Assembly (NCBI RefSeq): GCF_964340395.1
Contig: NC_135556.1
Span: 11,535,410-11,558,909 of the forward strand
Reading direction: 5' to 3'
DNA: 23,500 nucleotides
Source: Glandiceps talaboti
Taxonomy: Eukaryota > Hemichordata > Enteropneusta > Spengelidae
Shown here: positions 1 through 9,535 of the stretch, piece by piece
Layout of the letters: each line of letters begins with the position of its first letter
Position numbering within the stretch: position 1 is the first letter of the stretch
Position numbers and translations under genes: made by a program
Notes under the pieces: generated by a model
Database searches by the model: none
What the model saw: only the letters and a program-made list of their open reading frames with translations
What the model was told of the DNA's origin: nothing

Positions 1-146
1 TTGGTTGTGGTGGGTCCTTTGATCTTGAAATGGCTGATGAGACATCCCCTGAGAGAAAAGAAGAGTGCGACAGGAATGAAAGTGAAAATCCTGGATGGTT
101 GTCCTGGATGTTTTCTGGTTGGCAAGGTCAATCGCAGAACGAGTGA
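1..146 (+). CDS. Possible C-terminal end of an unidentified protein, cut by the window edge
   Basis: A reading frame beginning at base 3 stays open for 47 codons to a TGA at 144-146. The peptide is acidic and polar (MADETSPERKEECDRNESEN) and then turns tryptophan-rich (PGWLSWMFSGWQ) before ending in GQSQNE. This composition looks more like a real protein end than random AT-rich DNA, and GC content here is higher than in the following kilobase. The Trp-rich stretch faintly recalls linkers in VPS13-type lipid-transfer proteins, but that is only an impression. A second frame, from base 1, is also open over the same span, so the frame choice is uncertain. A GT at 143-144 could instead be a splice donor, making this an internal exon. 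Confidence 0.22.
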   Translation, partial: GCGGSFDLEMADETSPERKEECDRNESENPGWLSWMFSGWQGQSQNE

Positions 147-480
147 ATAACATGCAATGAACTATGTACCCATTTGGTCAGAATAGTTGAATTAGATAAA
201 AATGCATTTCTGTCAGATCAAATCAATATGTGTCCATTGTAACAATGCATTGAAATTCCTATGAAGCTCAGCAACCACAATATGAAGCTAAACGATTAGT
301 CAATTCTGGCACCACAGCTTTGGCATGTTGTTCATTAACAGAGTTAGAACTGACAGCTGTCACGTAAACAAATTACACTCAACATTACTAGACATCAGAC
401 ACTGTCATGCGTGTTTGCTTTCCACCTTATTCTAACCATTTCATTTCATTTCTAACCATTAATATACATATAATATTATG
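147..480. other. Non-coding stretch, nothing recognised
   Basis: AT-rich sequence with no long open frame and no recognised repeat. If the left-edge frame is a true gene end, this would hold its 3' untranslated region, but I see no AATAAA signal. Confidence 0.4.
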
Positions 481-522
481 TATATATGTCTGTATGTATG
501 TATGTATGTATATAATATTATG

Positions 523-556
<34 letters not shown>

Positions 557-562
557 TGTATG

Positions 563-646
<84 letters not shown>
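481..646. repeat. (TATG)n passing into (TA)n microsatellite
   Basis: Imperfect TATG/TATA tetramers to about 568, then an uninterrupted TA run to 646. Apparent open frames across it (repeated YVCM or YI residues) are products of the repeat. Confidence 0.97.
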
Positions 647-647
<1 letters not shown>

Positions 648-709
648 CTCGGTGAGTATCAAACTGCTAAGACAGTGCTCTATACCGCAGTGGCAGAGCG
701 TAATAGTTT

Positions 710-711
<2 letters not shown>
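647..711. other. 65-bp cassette bracketed by (TA)n on both sides, with tRNA-like boxes on the minus strand
   Basis: This 65-bp island of complex sequence sits between two long TA runs. On the minus strand it reads TGCCACTGCGG, close to a Pol III A box (TRGCNNAGYGG). GCTCT and AGAGC can pair around it like a tRNA D-stem, an ACTG...CAGT stem follows, and then GTTTGATAC, which is close to a B box (GTTCGANTC). The A-to-B gap of about 20 nt is shorter than in a functional tRNA. A tRNA-derived SINE relic, or a short element that carries TA ends with it, would fit. Only one copy is present, so mobility is inferred. Confidence 0.35.

Positions 712-797
<86 letters not shown>
712..797. repeat. (TA)n microsatellite
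   Basis: Uninterrupted TA dinucleotides, about 43 units, on the right side of the 65-bp cassette. Confidence 0.97.
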
Positions 798-800
<3 letters not shown>

Positions 801-2054
801 TAAATTCATTGTTTATTATATATATACTAAGCTAAGTGGAACATTTCAGATATAGAAATATTAAAAATGTTTTTGATTGTACAAAATGTGTATTTATATG
901 AATGGCGTGGTACAAGATACAAATGCATGTGTCTATCGACCAATAAGCAGAAATAATTCAGCAAGTTAATTGAAATTTGATTTAGCTTTTAGATGTTCAC
1001 TTGCCCCTTCTATATGCTGTGTATTTGTAAACACACGCACACACACACACACACAAATAATTACCTTGACTGTCCATATAATCTAAAGTAATCCATAAAA
1101 TATTATATGATATTGATATAATTTTAGCTCATTTTTTAATGGAGAATGGTTCATTGAAATTGTATATATAAATCTATAACTAGAAATGTCTGTATAGTCT
1201 AATAATTTCAAACTCACATTTGGTTTTCCTGTAAGCTTACATTTGAAGTTTTTGTCTTGCTTTGATTTGTTGTTCCCTCCATAACTGAATATTTTGTTTT
1301 CCTGTGTGTAAAGTAGGAAATATCACCATATTCACATTGCAATATTATGTATATATATGTAATATACCAATGTCCTACTAGTAGCGTTATACGGATTTAT
1401 ATTTGAAGTTGTTGGTGGTGTACCTCACAGTAACACATTATGCACAAGCCAATTTATTGTATTTGAACTGAAAGTATGGACTATATACTCTGGTCATTCT
1501 ATGTCACAACATCCTTTGTCTATGTCATTGGTTCAATGGTGCTCAAAACATTCCAAATCGACATTATTTTTTCCGAATTTTCATAAATTAGGCTTGATGA
1601 GGTACAATTATATCATTCCCCAATATTTTGTATTCATTCAGCCGGTGGCTGACTCACGAATAACTTTGGAGAATAATATTTAAATATTCGAGAAGGAGAA
1701 GGAAGACGTGTGAACAGAAATAAAAGTACAAGTAATTCTAGAATAATAGTATATGGACATTTCAACGACCAGTTTGGTTCAGAGAATGTAAAAATTGACG
1801 ATGTGCAATCATTTCATTGATAGTATTTTGCATATCTTGTTATGTTCAGTGTGTTATTTACAGTTACTAGCTTCGTAATGAGGGACATAAATATGCAGAA
1901 TATAATAATATTGTTTAATGCTCTGGACGAAACTTCATCAGTGATGGTTTGTTAAATGTTGAATCAATGTTAACTCTCGTTCCAAAAACAAAGGTGAACA
2001 CACTTGACATTTTTATTTCAACTCCACACTAAAGTCGTGCCAGTACACTTGAGC
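798..2054. other. Intergenic, AT-rich; one short (CA)n
   Basis: No supportable gene. A (CA)n run lies at about 1030-1055. A 60-codon open frame at 1501-1683 has no recognisable domain and is probably chance. Confidence 0.5.
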
Positions 2055-2222
2055 AAACCTACATGTGGGTGTAGCAGTTGAAGACTAGTTGGAGTGGTTA
2101 ACTGAATATTTCAGATATTGAATTCCGCTTTTAAACCTACATGTGGGTGTACATGTGGGTGTAGCAGTTGAAGACTAGTTGGAGTGGTTAACTGAATATT
2201 TCAGATATTGAATTCCGCTTTT
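2055..2222. repeat. Exact 78-bp tandem duplication with a nested 12-bp duplication
   Basis: Bases 2055-2132 are repeated at 2133-2222. The second copy is identical apart from an extra 12 bp, because ACATGTGGGTGT occurs twice (2139-2150 and 2151-2162). No substitutions separate the copies, so the duplication is recent or the assembly duplicated the stretch. Confidence 0.95.
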
Positions 2223-2267
2223 ATGTAAGAAAAAAGTTGCCTCTTTATAAAACGTTGTTCTGACTAC

Positions 2268-2429
2268 TTGTGTTTTATGTATGTATGTATGTTTGTATGT
2301 ATGTATGTATGTATGTATGTATGTATGTATGTATGTATGTATGTATGTATGTATGTATGTATGTATGTATGTATGCGTGTGCGTGTGTGTGTATGTATGT
2401 ATGTATGTATGTATGTATGTATGTATGTA
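2268..2429. repeat. (TATG)n microsatellite with a TGTG/GCGTGT interruption
   Basis: About 100 bp of nearly perfect TATG, a short GCGTGTGCGTGTGTGTG interruption near 2374-2391, then TATG again up to the LINE fragment. Confidence 0.96.
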
Positions 2430-2958
2430 CCTCTTCGCATAATCTTGCTATTGAGACCGGCCGATTGACTCGACCAATTACACCACGTGAAGCACGTATT
2501 TGTAATTGTGGCGAGGTACAAAGTGAGGCTCATGTAATACTGAATTGTCCACAATCAGATCATATAAGACAAGCCAACCCAGGTGTCAGCTTTGTTTCTT
2601 TGAAAGACTTTTTCTGTAAAACGGATATTGTTACCATGGTCAAAATCTCATCAGACATTCTTAAAATCTACGACCAAAGATAATCTCAAACTGCTTATTA
2701 TAGCTTGTCCCCCATCCATATATGAAAATGTCCATATACACTGTCGTAAATCCGAAGTGTTTAAATTTTCAGTGTTTTTTGACTCCAGGTCTGAACAGTT
2801 ACATGTAATATAATTATGTGCCATCTGCCTTTGGTTGACCCTCTGTACTTATCGACTTTTACTTTAGTATGTTAAACTTATGTTAGCGGTACCATTGCCT
2901 TGGGTTTTGTGTATCTACATCTAAAAAGTACAGTGAATAAAATAACTAGCTAACTAAC
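2430..2958 (+). mobile_element. 5'-truncated non-LTR retrotransposon (LINE) 3' end
   Basis: The open frame 2430-2683 encodes the end of a LINE ORF2: an IETGR-like stretch, then CNCGEVQSEAHVILNC. This is the C-x-C...H...C zinc-knuckle-like motif found downstream of the reverse transcriptase in many LINEs (usual form R-x-C-x-x-C...E-x-H-x3-C). The frame ends at TAA 2681-2683. The remaining 275 bp behave as a 3' untranslated region, with AATAAA at 2936-2941 and a short CTAA-type tail (CTAGCTAACTAACTA) typical of CR1/L2/Jockey-like elements rather than a poly-A tail. The body is lost at its 5' side exactly at a TATG array, and another TATG array follows the tail. The clade cannot be fixed from this fragment. 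Confidence 0.75.
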
Positions 2959-3036
2959 TATGTATGTATGTATGTATGTATGTATGTATGTATGTATGTA
3001 TGTATGTATGTGTGTATGTGTGTTTTGTGTGTGTGT
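2959..3036. repeat. (TATG)n / (TG)n microsatellite
   Basis: TATG tetramers starting immediately after the CTAA tail of the LINE fragment, then TG-rich sequence. It is the same motif and orientation as the array on the other side of the fragment. Confidence 0.95.
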
Positions 3037-4870
3037 AATAATACACCATTCAAACTTTTCAAATTTCGTGTATGACGAAGCAATATAGTGTACATGAATT
3101 CAACTGAAATCCAATGACACATGACATGTCATAAGACTGTCATCAACACCACAATTTGTCGGTACGTACCCTCGCCTTCGGTTTCTGATCTATGTCCTCA
3201 GCTGTCATGCATGTATTTATGTATTTATGTGTTGATTTCCACACTGTAAGCCCTGATGCTGCATTTAATAGTGAAATTAAATAGGTTTGCTTTGTCTGAG
3301 AAGGTGGTAGTTAGAACCCCCCCACCCAACCTCCCCGGTGTCCAAATGTTTGACAGCCCCTTAAAAATTTCTTGACCTCAAAAAGAGTAACATTTTCTCC
3401 TCACCCCCCCCCCCCCACACACACATACCCATATATTTCGCTCGTTCCCTGAACCCTAACTTTCGAAAACTACACGCTATCGTGCACCATAACATAAAAT
3501 AAATGGACGCTGCGGAAAACTTGTCTTAGATTTCACTTGGACGATCAATACTAGTAACAGTTTGTGTAAAAATGTATTAATTCTTAAAATCGTTATAATC
3601 CTGGGACTGCTTTAAGTGTAACTGCTGGCAAATTCAACACAGGAGCCGATGACTGCCAGGCAAGTTAATATTTCAATATTCAACCACGATGAGAGTAGAT
3701 ATAGCCTTTGTGATCAAAATGTTACACTTTCTGCTGTAAAAAGTTTCACACTGTTACTGGAAGGCATGCATGTATTAGGAATAGTATTGGATTTCTTTAA
3801 TATAGTAAACGTATATGATTAGGGAAATCCCACTTAGACTGCGCGGCCGATTTAATAACTAGAACAATTTTGATATTATCAACGGCACATAATGAATTGT
3901 GACTAATAAATCATTATTTGTCAGCAAACAGGTTGCTATAATGAAACTGTGATATAAAAACACTGATTTGATATACACGAAGAGATGCATACCCGCAGCG
4001 ATTTATTCAATTGATATTTTATCAGACACTTGTATATTAACGTCTGAGTTCAAAGCGATTTTGTGCAGTACAGAAAATGTACATAGTATAGCTCTAATGA
4101 ATGGTTCGATTTTAAACTCGGATTGCGAGTTTTCACAATTGAACTCAGCTAATAACCACATATTTGTAGGGTCATATTGGAATATTAATCGGCCACGGCA
4201 TTTAGACCCAGACTTCATTAGAATCTGACCAAGGAGAAGGTGACATCATTTGCTATATTTGTTGAATTTCAAATCTGTCCTGTTTGTGTGTATCCGTTAG
4301 GGTTACCGCCTTATTCATCTTTCAAGGAAGAAGATGACCACACAGGACGGATAAACAAAAGAGAATGCGAATGATAAGCACAATAAACATGAAACAGTTA
4401 ACGAGCCTGCTCTGCGATAAGATTTGAATGGTCCTGTTTTAGACCCTTCATAGAAACGAACACAGAAAATAACTTGGACTGGGGCATCCTCGAAAACATG
4501 GAAAAAAATCAATGGATTCTGCTTTTCGTAGTATAGTTCATAATTTTGTAATCGTCTAAAATACAAACTCTTCCAGCGGTAGTAATCGAACATCTCATCC
4601 TTTTACTAATTCAATCCATATTATGACTTAAAGGCGATTCAATATCTATATGTATCGCTAACAGTGCACGAAGTCTCCATGAACTATATTATTGATGTAT
4701 CTTTACGTGAGTAAGAATTTCATATCGATGTGTGAAAATACATTTGAACTTCTAGAAAATGTCTGTAGGCCATTACATGTAGTGGAATTGATTTTGGATA
4801 TATTTGATGATACGTGGTATACTATTACATGCACATGTTGGTGAAATGAAGATGAACCCCCTGTCTGTTT
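3037..4870. other. Intergenic, no supportable gene
   Basis: Contains a poly-C/CCCA patch near 3317-3425. Overlapping open frames on opposite strands at about 3968-4228 and 4003-4218, and one at 4315-4593 on the minus strand, encode nothing I recognise and lack domain-like composition. Confidence 0.45.
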
Positions 4871-4875
4871 GGAAC

Positions 4876-4915
4876 TCTCTGTCTCTGTATCTATCTCTGT
4901 ATCTATCTATCTCTG

Positions 4916-4956
<41 letters not shown>

Positions 4957-4957
4957 G

Positions 4958-5035
<78 letters not shown>

Positions 5036-5047
5036 CATCTAACTTAT

Positions 5048-5126
<79 letters not shown>

Positions 5127-5154
5127 CCTGTCTGTCTGTCTGTCTGTCTGTCTA

Positions 5155-5247
<93 letters not shown>

Positions 5248-5265
5248 ATCTCTCTCTCTCTCTCT
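4876..5265. repeat. Compound (ATCT)n-(GTCT)n-(CT)n microsatellite
   Basis: Nearly 400 bp of tetramers that switch from ATCT (to about 5124) to GTCT (to about 5240) and then to CT. The 165-codon open frame across it is a translated repeat. Confidence 0.97.
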
Positions 5266-5346
5266 GCGACTGTTAATAAGGTTTTGAAGACTTGGCAATA
5301 ATGTGAGGTACTACACGTTTAGCTTGGGATATATCGCTTCTCTGGC

Positions 5347-5350
<4 letters not shown>
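5266..5350. repeat. Short dispersed repeat, copy A (CT on both sides)
   Basis: Starts GCGACTGTTAATAAGG and ends TCTGGCAACT. It matches 20409-20494 with about seven mismatches and a one-base gap over 86 positions (hand count, about 91%). Copy A is preceded by a CT run and followed directly by another at 5350-5383. No coding potential. Confidence 0.88.

Positions 5351-5383
<33 letters not shown>
5350..5383. repeat. (CT)n microsatellite
   Basis: About 16 CT units directly after the dispersed repeat copy A. Confidence 0.95.
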
Positions 5384-5386
<3 letters not shown>

Positions 5387-5970
5387 ATAAAATCATTGTT
5401 ACAAGGCTTTTATTAGTGCATAGAATCATTATGACAATAGAAACATTCAGACCATTTCTTTAAAAAAAAAATAATATAGGCCAAAACAATCTGAGCACGT
5501 TACATCGCTGGGTTTACTATCAGACACTGTCAGAAAAAAAGCCGCAATTGGCGCCTCAAATGATTGTGGCTTTGGATTGTATATATTGATAAGGAACGTT
5601 AGATATCAACATAGTTCACTGCTTGAACCAACTGATTTTAACCTCATGCACTCTATTTTTGCCACAGGCAGTAATTAGTAGAACCCCTAGTGAAATTACA
5701 ACTAAGACTACTATTAGATGATGCCATAAACCGTAAGGCTAATATACCGAGTAACTATGGATGCTTTTAAAATGCACCCGAGGAAATAAACAACAAACAC
5801 GACTCGTGCTTTCATCGTATCCCACTAACGATTCATTTTACTAGCATGAACTGTCATGGTCAGGACCACTCGTGTAGCTGACACACCGTATTAGCTACAG
5901 GCGATATTAAATACGTGGAATCGATAATTTGCTTTAAAAGCTGTTTAAATACAATTTGGGTCTTGCTAGG
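5384..5970. other. Intergenic, nothing recognised
   Basis: No open frame with domain-like composition, no tandem repeat longer than a homopolymer (A-run near 5463), and no inverted-repeat boundary until the MITE candidate. Confidence 0.45.
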
Positions 5971-6401
5971 TTAAAGGGAAACACCACTCAAGGATACAAA
6001 GTGATGTTCGTAAACCCTGGGTACTGGAAAGTCAGTTCATGATTTTGTATCGATTAAATATCTCACAACTGCCGAGAAACACCCAGTCCGAATTGAAATT
6101 CCGACTTTCCTAGCAGTGGTTTAGCGTTGACTGATGGGAGCAGATATGCATTTGATTTTGATGAACAACAAATATTCATTATTCCTAAGTGCTTATTACC
6201 TCCAGATAATATTTATTGTTCATATGTTCATGCAAGTCTGCTAACTGTAGCAAGCTAGACCGATGCTAGGACAGTGAACAAATGTAAAGTAATTTTCAAT
6301 TTGGCATTTCTTGGCAATCACAAGAAACGTATGTGATTTGATGTCATGAAATGATTCTCCAGAGCCCAAAGTTTCATTTCCTGGAGTGGCGTACCCTTTA
6401 A
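5971..6401. mobile_element. Non-autonomous DNA transposon (MITE) candidate, 431 bp
   Basis: The left end reads TTAAAGGGAAACACCACTCA. The right end read on the minus strand is TTAAAGGGTACGCCACTCCA. The two ends share eight identical bases and then CRCCACTC with one small gap, giving an imperfect terminal inverted repeat of about 25 bp. Both ends coincide with TTAA, which could be a target-site duplication (a piggyBac-like habit) or part of the repeat. The interior is AT-rich and encodes no transposase, as expected of a MITE. Superfamily is unresolved because the palindromic TTAA hides the exact boundary. Confidence 0.6.
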
Positions 6402-7400
6402 TGATGTAAGTTGTGTTCATAAAAAATTGTACCTAGCGGGCCCATTCATCTCATACGAAAGTGTGAACTATCACCAATTTTTTTTTTTTTTTTTGCGGAC
6501 TTGTAAATTGTGTCATTGTTGTCATTTTAGGCTTGTTTACTTTGTAATGTTTTTTTTTTCCATTTTTAACCACGTAAATTGTTCTTTGTTGTCATTTTAT
6601 CCATTTTTCTTCCTTTTTGAGTATTGTAAAGAGTACCGAGATGCAGTTCGGATATTTAAGATACTTAATCATTTAATTATTATTCATAGTAACAACACTG
6701 TAGTAAGATCGTGCATACTTTACATTACATCAAATACGTCATATGTCGAAAATATGCAGAGAAATAGAACAAATATGGTCTTTACTGGAGGGGTCCACGT
6801 TAGCTTTTGGCCATCGAAGCTGGTGGGGGGGGGGGGGGGTGGCGGTGAAAATACCCATGTTTAACTCCAAATCATGGACCCCAAGCCAGATGAAAATGAC
6901 AGTCACAGCACCGATAACTACTAAAATGCACGCTTCTGTAGACCTGTGTCATCAACAATTGTACAGCGCGAGAAGGCGTTCTCCTATTCCCAGTTTTCCA
7001 CGTAGCATATATATCTTATATCGAAAGCTAATAAAACATGGTAGTTTCGTGTTATTTTTAATATCACATTCTCATAGACATTTTACACTAACTTGAATGG
7101 AAAACCGTCAACAGATAGCCAGATAGCCGCTAAAAACTAATATTTTAGTCAAGGAGTATAAATCGATGTTGTATTACCCACATATTTACTTATTCAACGT
7201 TACTGCTGCGTGGTTACTGCAGGGCAAATTAATATTTCACAGTCTAAGAAAGGTTGATCACTAACTGTGAATCACCTCTGAGAATGAAGTCATGAATACT
7301 AGCCAGTCTTAAGAAGGTGTAAAAATTTCATATCATCTCTAGGTAGTCTCATATGGAAGATAGAAATGACCCGAGGTGGTTTGCATTAAAGGGATTGACT
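6402..7400. other. Intergenic with homopolymer runs
   Basis: Poly-T near 6478-6494 and a poly-G run near 6824-6838. Open frames at 6427-6864 and 6743-7096 cross these runs and show no domain. Nothing supportable. Confidence 0.4.
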
Positions 7401-7407
7401 TGGATGC

Positions 7408-7446
7408 TATATAACGGTGCTTACAATAACTGACGAGTGCAGTAGA
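7408..7446 (+). promoter_or_regulatory. Putative TATA/initiator core promoter of the first receptor gene
   Basis: TATATAA at 7408-7414 is followed by TGCAGT, which fits the initiator consensus BBCABW with its A at 7441, 33 bases after the first T of the TATA motif. This spacing is close to that of animal TATA promoters. A strong splice donor lies 75 bases further on, and a matching acceptor lies just before the receptor start codon. The elements are seen in the sequence; their use as a promoter is inferred. Confidence 0.4.
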
Positions 7447-7515
7447 CTTCTTGAGAACATTCGACTAGTTTTATCTTGTTAGTTCGGCATACAGCTGTGT
7501 ACACGTTGGCAAACG
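7441..7515 (+). other. Putative untranslated first exon of the first receptor gene
   Basis: Runs from the initiator-like A to a splice donor AAACG|GTAAGTATT at 7515/7516, a near-consensus match for U1 pairing (GTAAGT). It has no in-frame ATG that would join the receptor frame. It would be spliced to 9505, leaving a 5' leader of about 106 nt. Confidence 0.38.
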
Positions 7516-8099
7516 GTAAGTATTCGAAATCAGTCAACGGGTTTGATACTTTGAATCGGCCGGACACTCCGCGACTGTATTTGTGATAGAATTTTATGTT
7601 ATGCAGATCTCGTCTGAATTCTGCATAATTTGCTCATTGCAAGTATTTTAAACTCATGGGTACGATAGGAACATAGATCAAGATATATCAAGAACTCATT
7701 ATTTTACTTCACTCCGTTTTTGTAGGTTTTTACTAGGGGTCCGGAGTAGCACAAATGTGTAAGCCATTCTTGCTAATTGGTGAAAATGATAGGGGGCCCA
7801 CTTTGTGGTATGTCATATTGTCTTTAAGCCTTTGGATCAGAGGTACTACCATATGCGATACTTATGAAACTTAACATGATATAGCAGGTTAAATTACCAT
7901 GGCCGCTACGAAAATTAAATAGCTCTTGTAATTGTGTTTTAGGTATGTCTTGGTTATGTATGGCTTGAACAACAGGTATAGGCAATGTCAAACTACTAGT
8001 ATTGATAGATATGTCTATATTTCACCGAAAACCGAAAATTAATTGACTGTAAATTATGAACAATAGTGACATCATAGGATTAACGAATCCCAACGATTT

Positions 8100-8290
8100 A
8101 GTTATTAATGTACGTACAATAACAAACTTTTTACACATTTTTTGGCTTTTTGCAATTTATTGAGTTACAAACAAGGACTTGGCATATGCAGTTTCACATT
8201 ATTTTTCAAGTAGGAAGCCATGATAAAATTGTTTTATAAACTAAAAATCCAAAATAAATACCAAATCCTCATCTATATATGATCACTTTA
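8100..8290. repeat. Duplicated segment, copy 1 (within the putative intron)
   Basis: Shares GAGTTACAAACA and, 17 bases later, GTTTCACATTATTTTT with 11743-11787 at the same spacing. It also shares an ATCCAAAA...TACC...TCATCTA series with 11990-12020. The second copy is interrupted by a tetramer array, so the copies are old relative to that array. Confidence 0.6.
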
Positions 8291-9117
8291 AATCACATTG
8301 GTTACATTTCGTTGCTAATTCCACACAGTCACTAGCTAGCGCAGCCACCGAGACAGGAAGACACAACGATAAAACTATTTCTTAGAGAATTATTTTTTGT
8401 GTGTGAAAGTGTTAGTGTTAATGTATACGTACTGGAATATGAACACCATGTTTTGTTATTTTGCCGTTTATATCAGTAAAAGCAATTTTATTTTCAACCG
8501 AACAACTGACCATTTTTCCTTTGGTCATTGTTTTGTGTAGAACCATTTTACTTAGAGAGGACACCATTATTCTCAACGTTCCTTGTCATGTGTTATAATC
8601 ATGATTGTATTAGTTATACTTTAGAATGCTTTAGTTGGCCCTGTTCATATGACCTAAATTGAAATGCATGTTTTACTTCTTAAACTACTACAATTGAGAG
8701 AATTTTTGTTAGCTTTGTATTTGACGTATATGTGTGAATATTTAGACAAATATACGTATATTTAGTCTTATTCAGGTTTAACGATTCATATTGACATGAG
8801 AACAATCGCTATACCTTACTATAACCTGACTTGAGGACAGGGATCTGAGCAAATAAGGAAAGGGAAAAGAGTTACTGCTATCGTGGAGAATGGGTTGAGG
8901 AAAGACTATTTATCATGAAATGGAAAACATCTTAGACTAGCATAGACGTTTCTGTCTCAGGCACACAGATGTTAATCACATGAAATTATGAAAGGGAATG
9001 TTATAAAGTGTCATCCATATGGTGTTATTCCACCATCTTTGACGTGATGCCATGTAAATTGTAATATTGGATATTGTGACTATAAAAATATATCAAAACA
9101 TGAAGGGAAACAAGCTC

Positions 9118-9430
9118 TCTACTCTACCCTACTCTACTCTACTCTACTCTACCTTTCTATATACTCAGTCTGTTCTACCATATTCTACTGTACTCTGCTC
9201 TACTCAGTCTGCTCTACTCTACTATAATAATACCCTACTCTTCTCTACCCTACCCTACTGTACTCTGCCCCAGTCTACTCTTCTCTACTCTACCCTACTC
9301 TACTCTACTCAGTCTGCTGTACTCTGCTCTACTCTACCTGCCTAAACTATTCTACACTTCACTATTCTACTCTACTCTACTCTACTCTACTCCACTCCAC
9401 TCCACTCCACTCCACCCTACTCTACTCTAC
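9118..9430. repeat. Degenerate (TACTC)n pentamer satellite
   Basis: About 310 bp built on CTCTA/CCCTA/CCACT pentamers, with irregular CAGTCTG interruptions near 9166, 9205, 9269 and 9310. The plus strand is strongly pyrimidine-rich. It ends about 75 bases before the putative splice acceptor and 105 bases before the receptor start codon. The 92-codon open frame across it is a repeat artefact. Confidence 0.93.
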
Positions 9431-9535
9431 GTCTTATGTAATTTTCTGCAGAGCATATGTAGATATTTGTTAAACTTAAACTTTCCTTCTATCGATGTCC
9501 CTAGGACTAAAGAACGGGTTGGTTACATTTGAGAA

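Larger units (their letters stand above)
7516..9504 (+). other. Putative 2.0-kb intron in the 5' leader of the first receptor gene
   Basis: Starts with GTAAGT. It ends in a pyrimidine-rich tract and CCCTAG at 9499-9504, a plausible acceptor 31 bases before the receptor ATG. The interior has no convincing coding sequence. It holds one segment (about 8100-8290) with a second copy downstream of the gene, and a pentamer satellite at 9118-9430. Intron status rests on splice-site quality only. Confidence 0.35.

Noticed and set aside
3968-4228. Opposite-strand open frames of 86 and 71 codons
   Set aside because: Mutually overlapping, with no domain or compositional signal, no splice context and no recognisable relative. 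Expected by chance in this length.
6743-7096. Open frame of 117 codons, and a short hydrophobic minus-strand stretch around 6845-6945
   Set aside because: The plus frame runs through a poly-G run. The minus-strand segment (ILVVIGAVTVIFIWLG) looks membrane-like but has only a poor acceptor and ends in the homopolymer, so there is no gene-level support.
9118-9430. Periodic CAGTCTG blocks in the pentamer satellite as a CRISPR-like or higher-order array
   Set aside because: Spacing is irregular, spacers are the same low-complexity pentamers, and the genome is eukaryotic.
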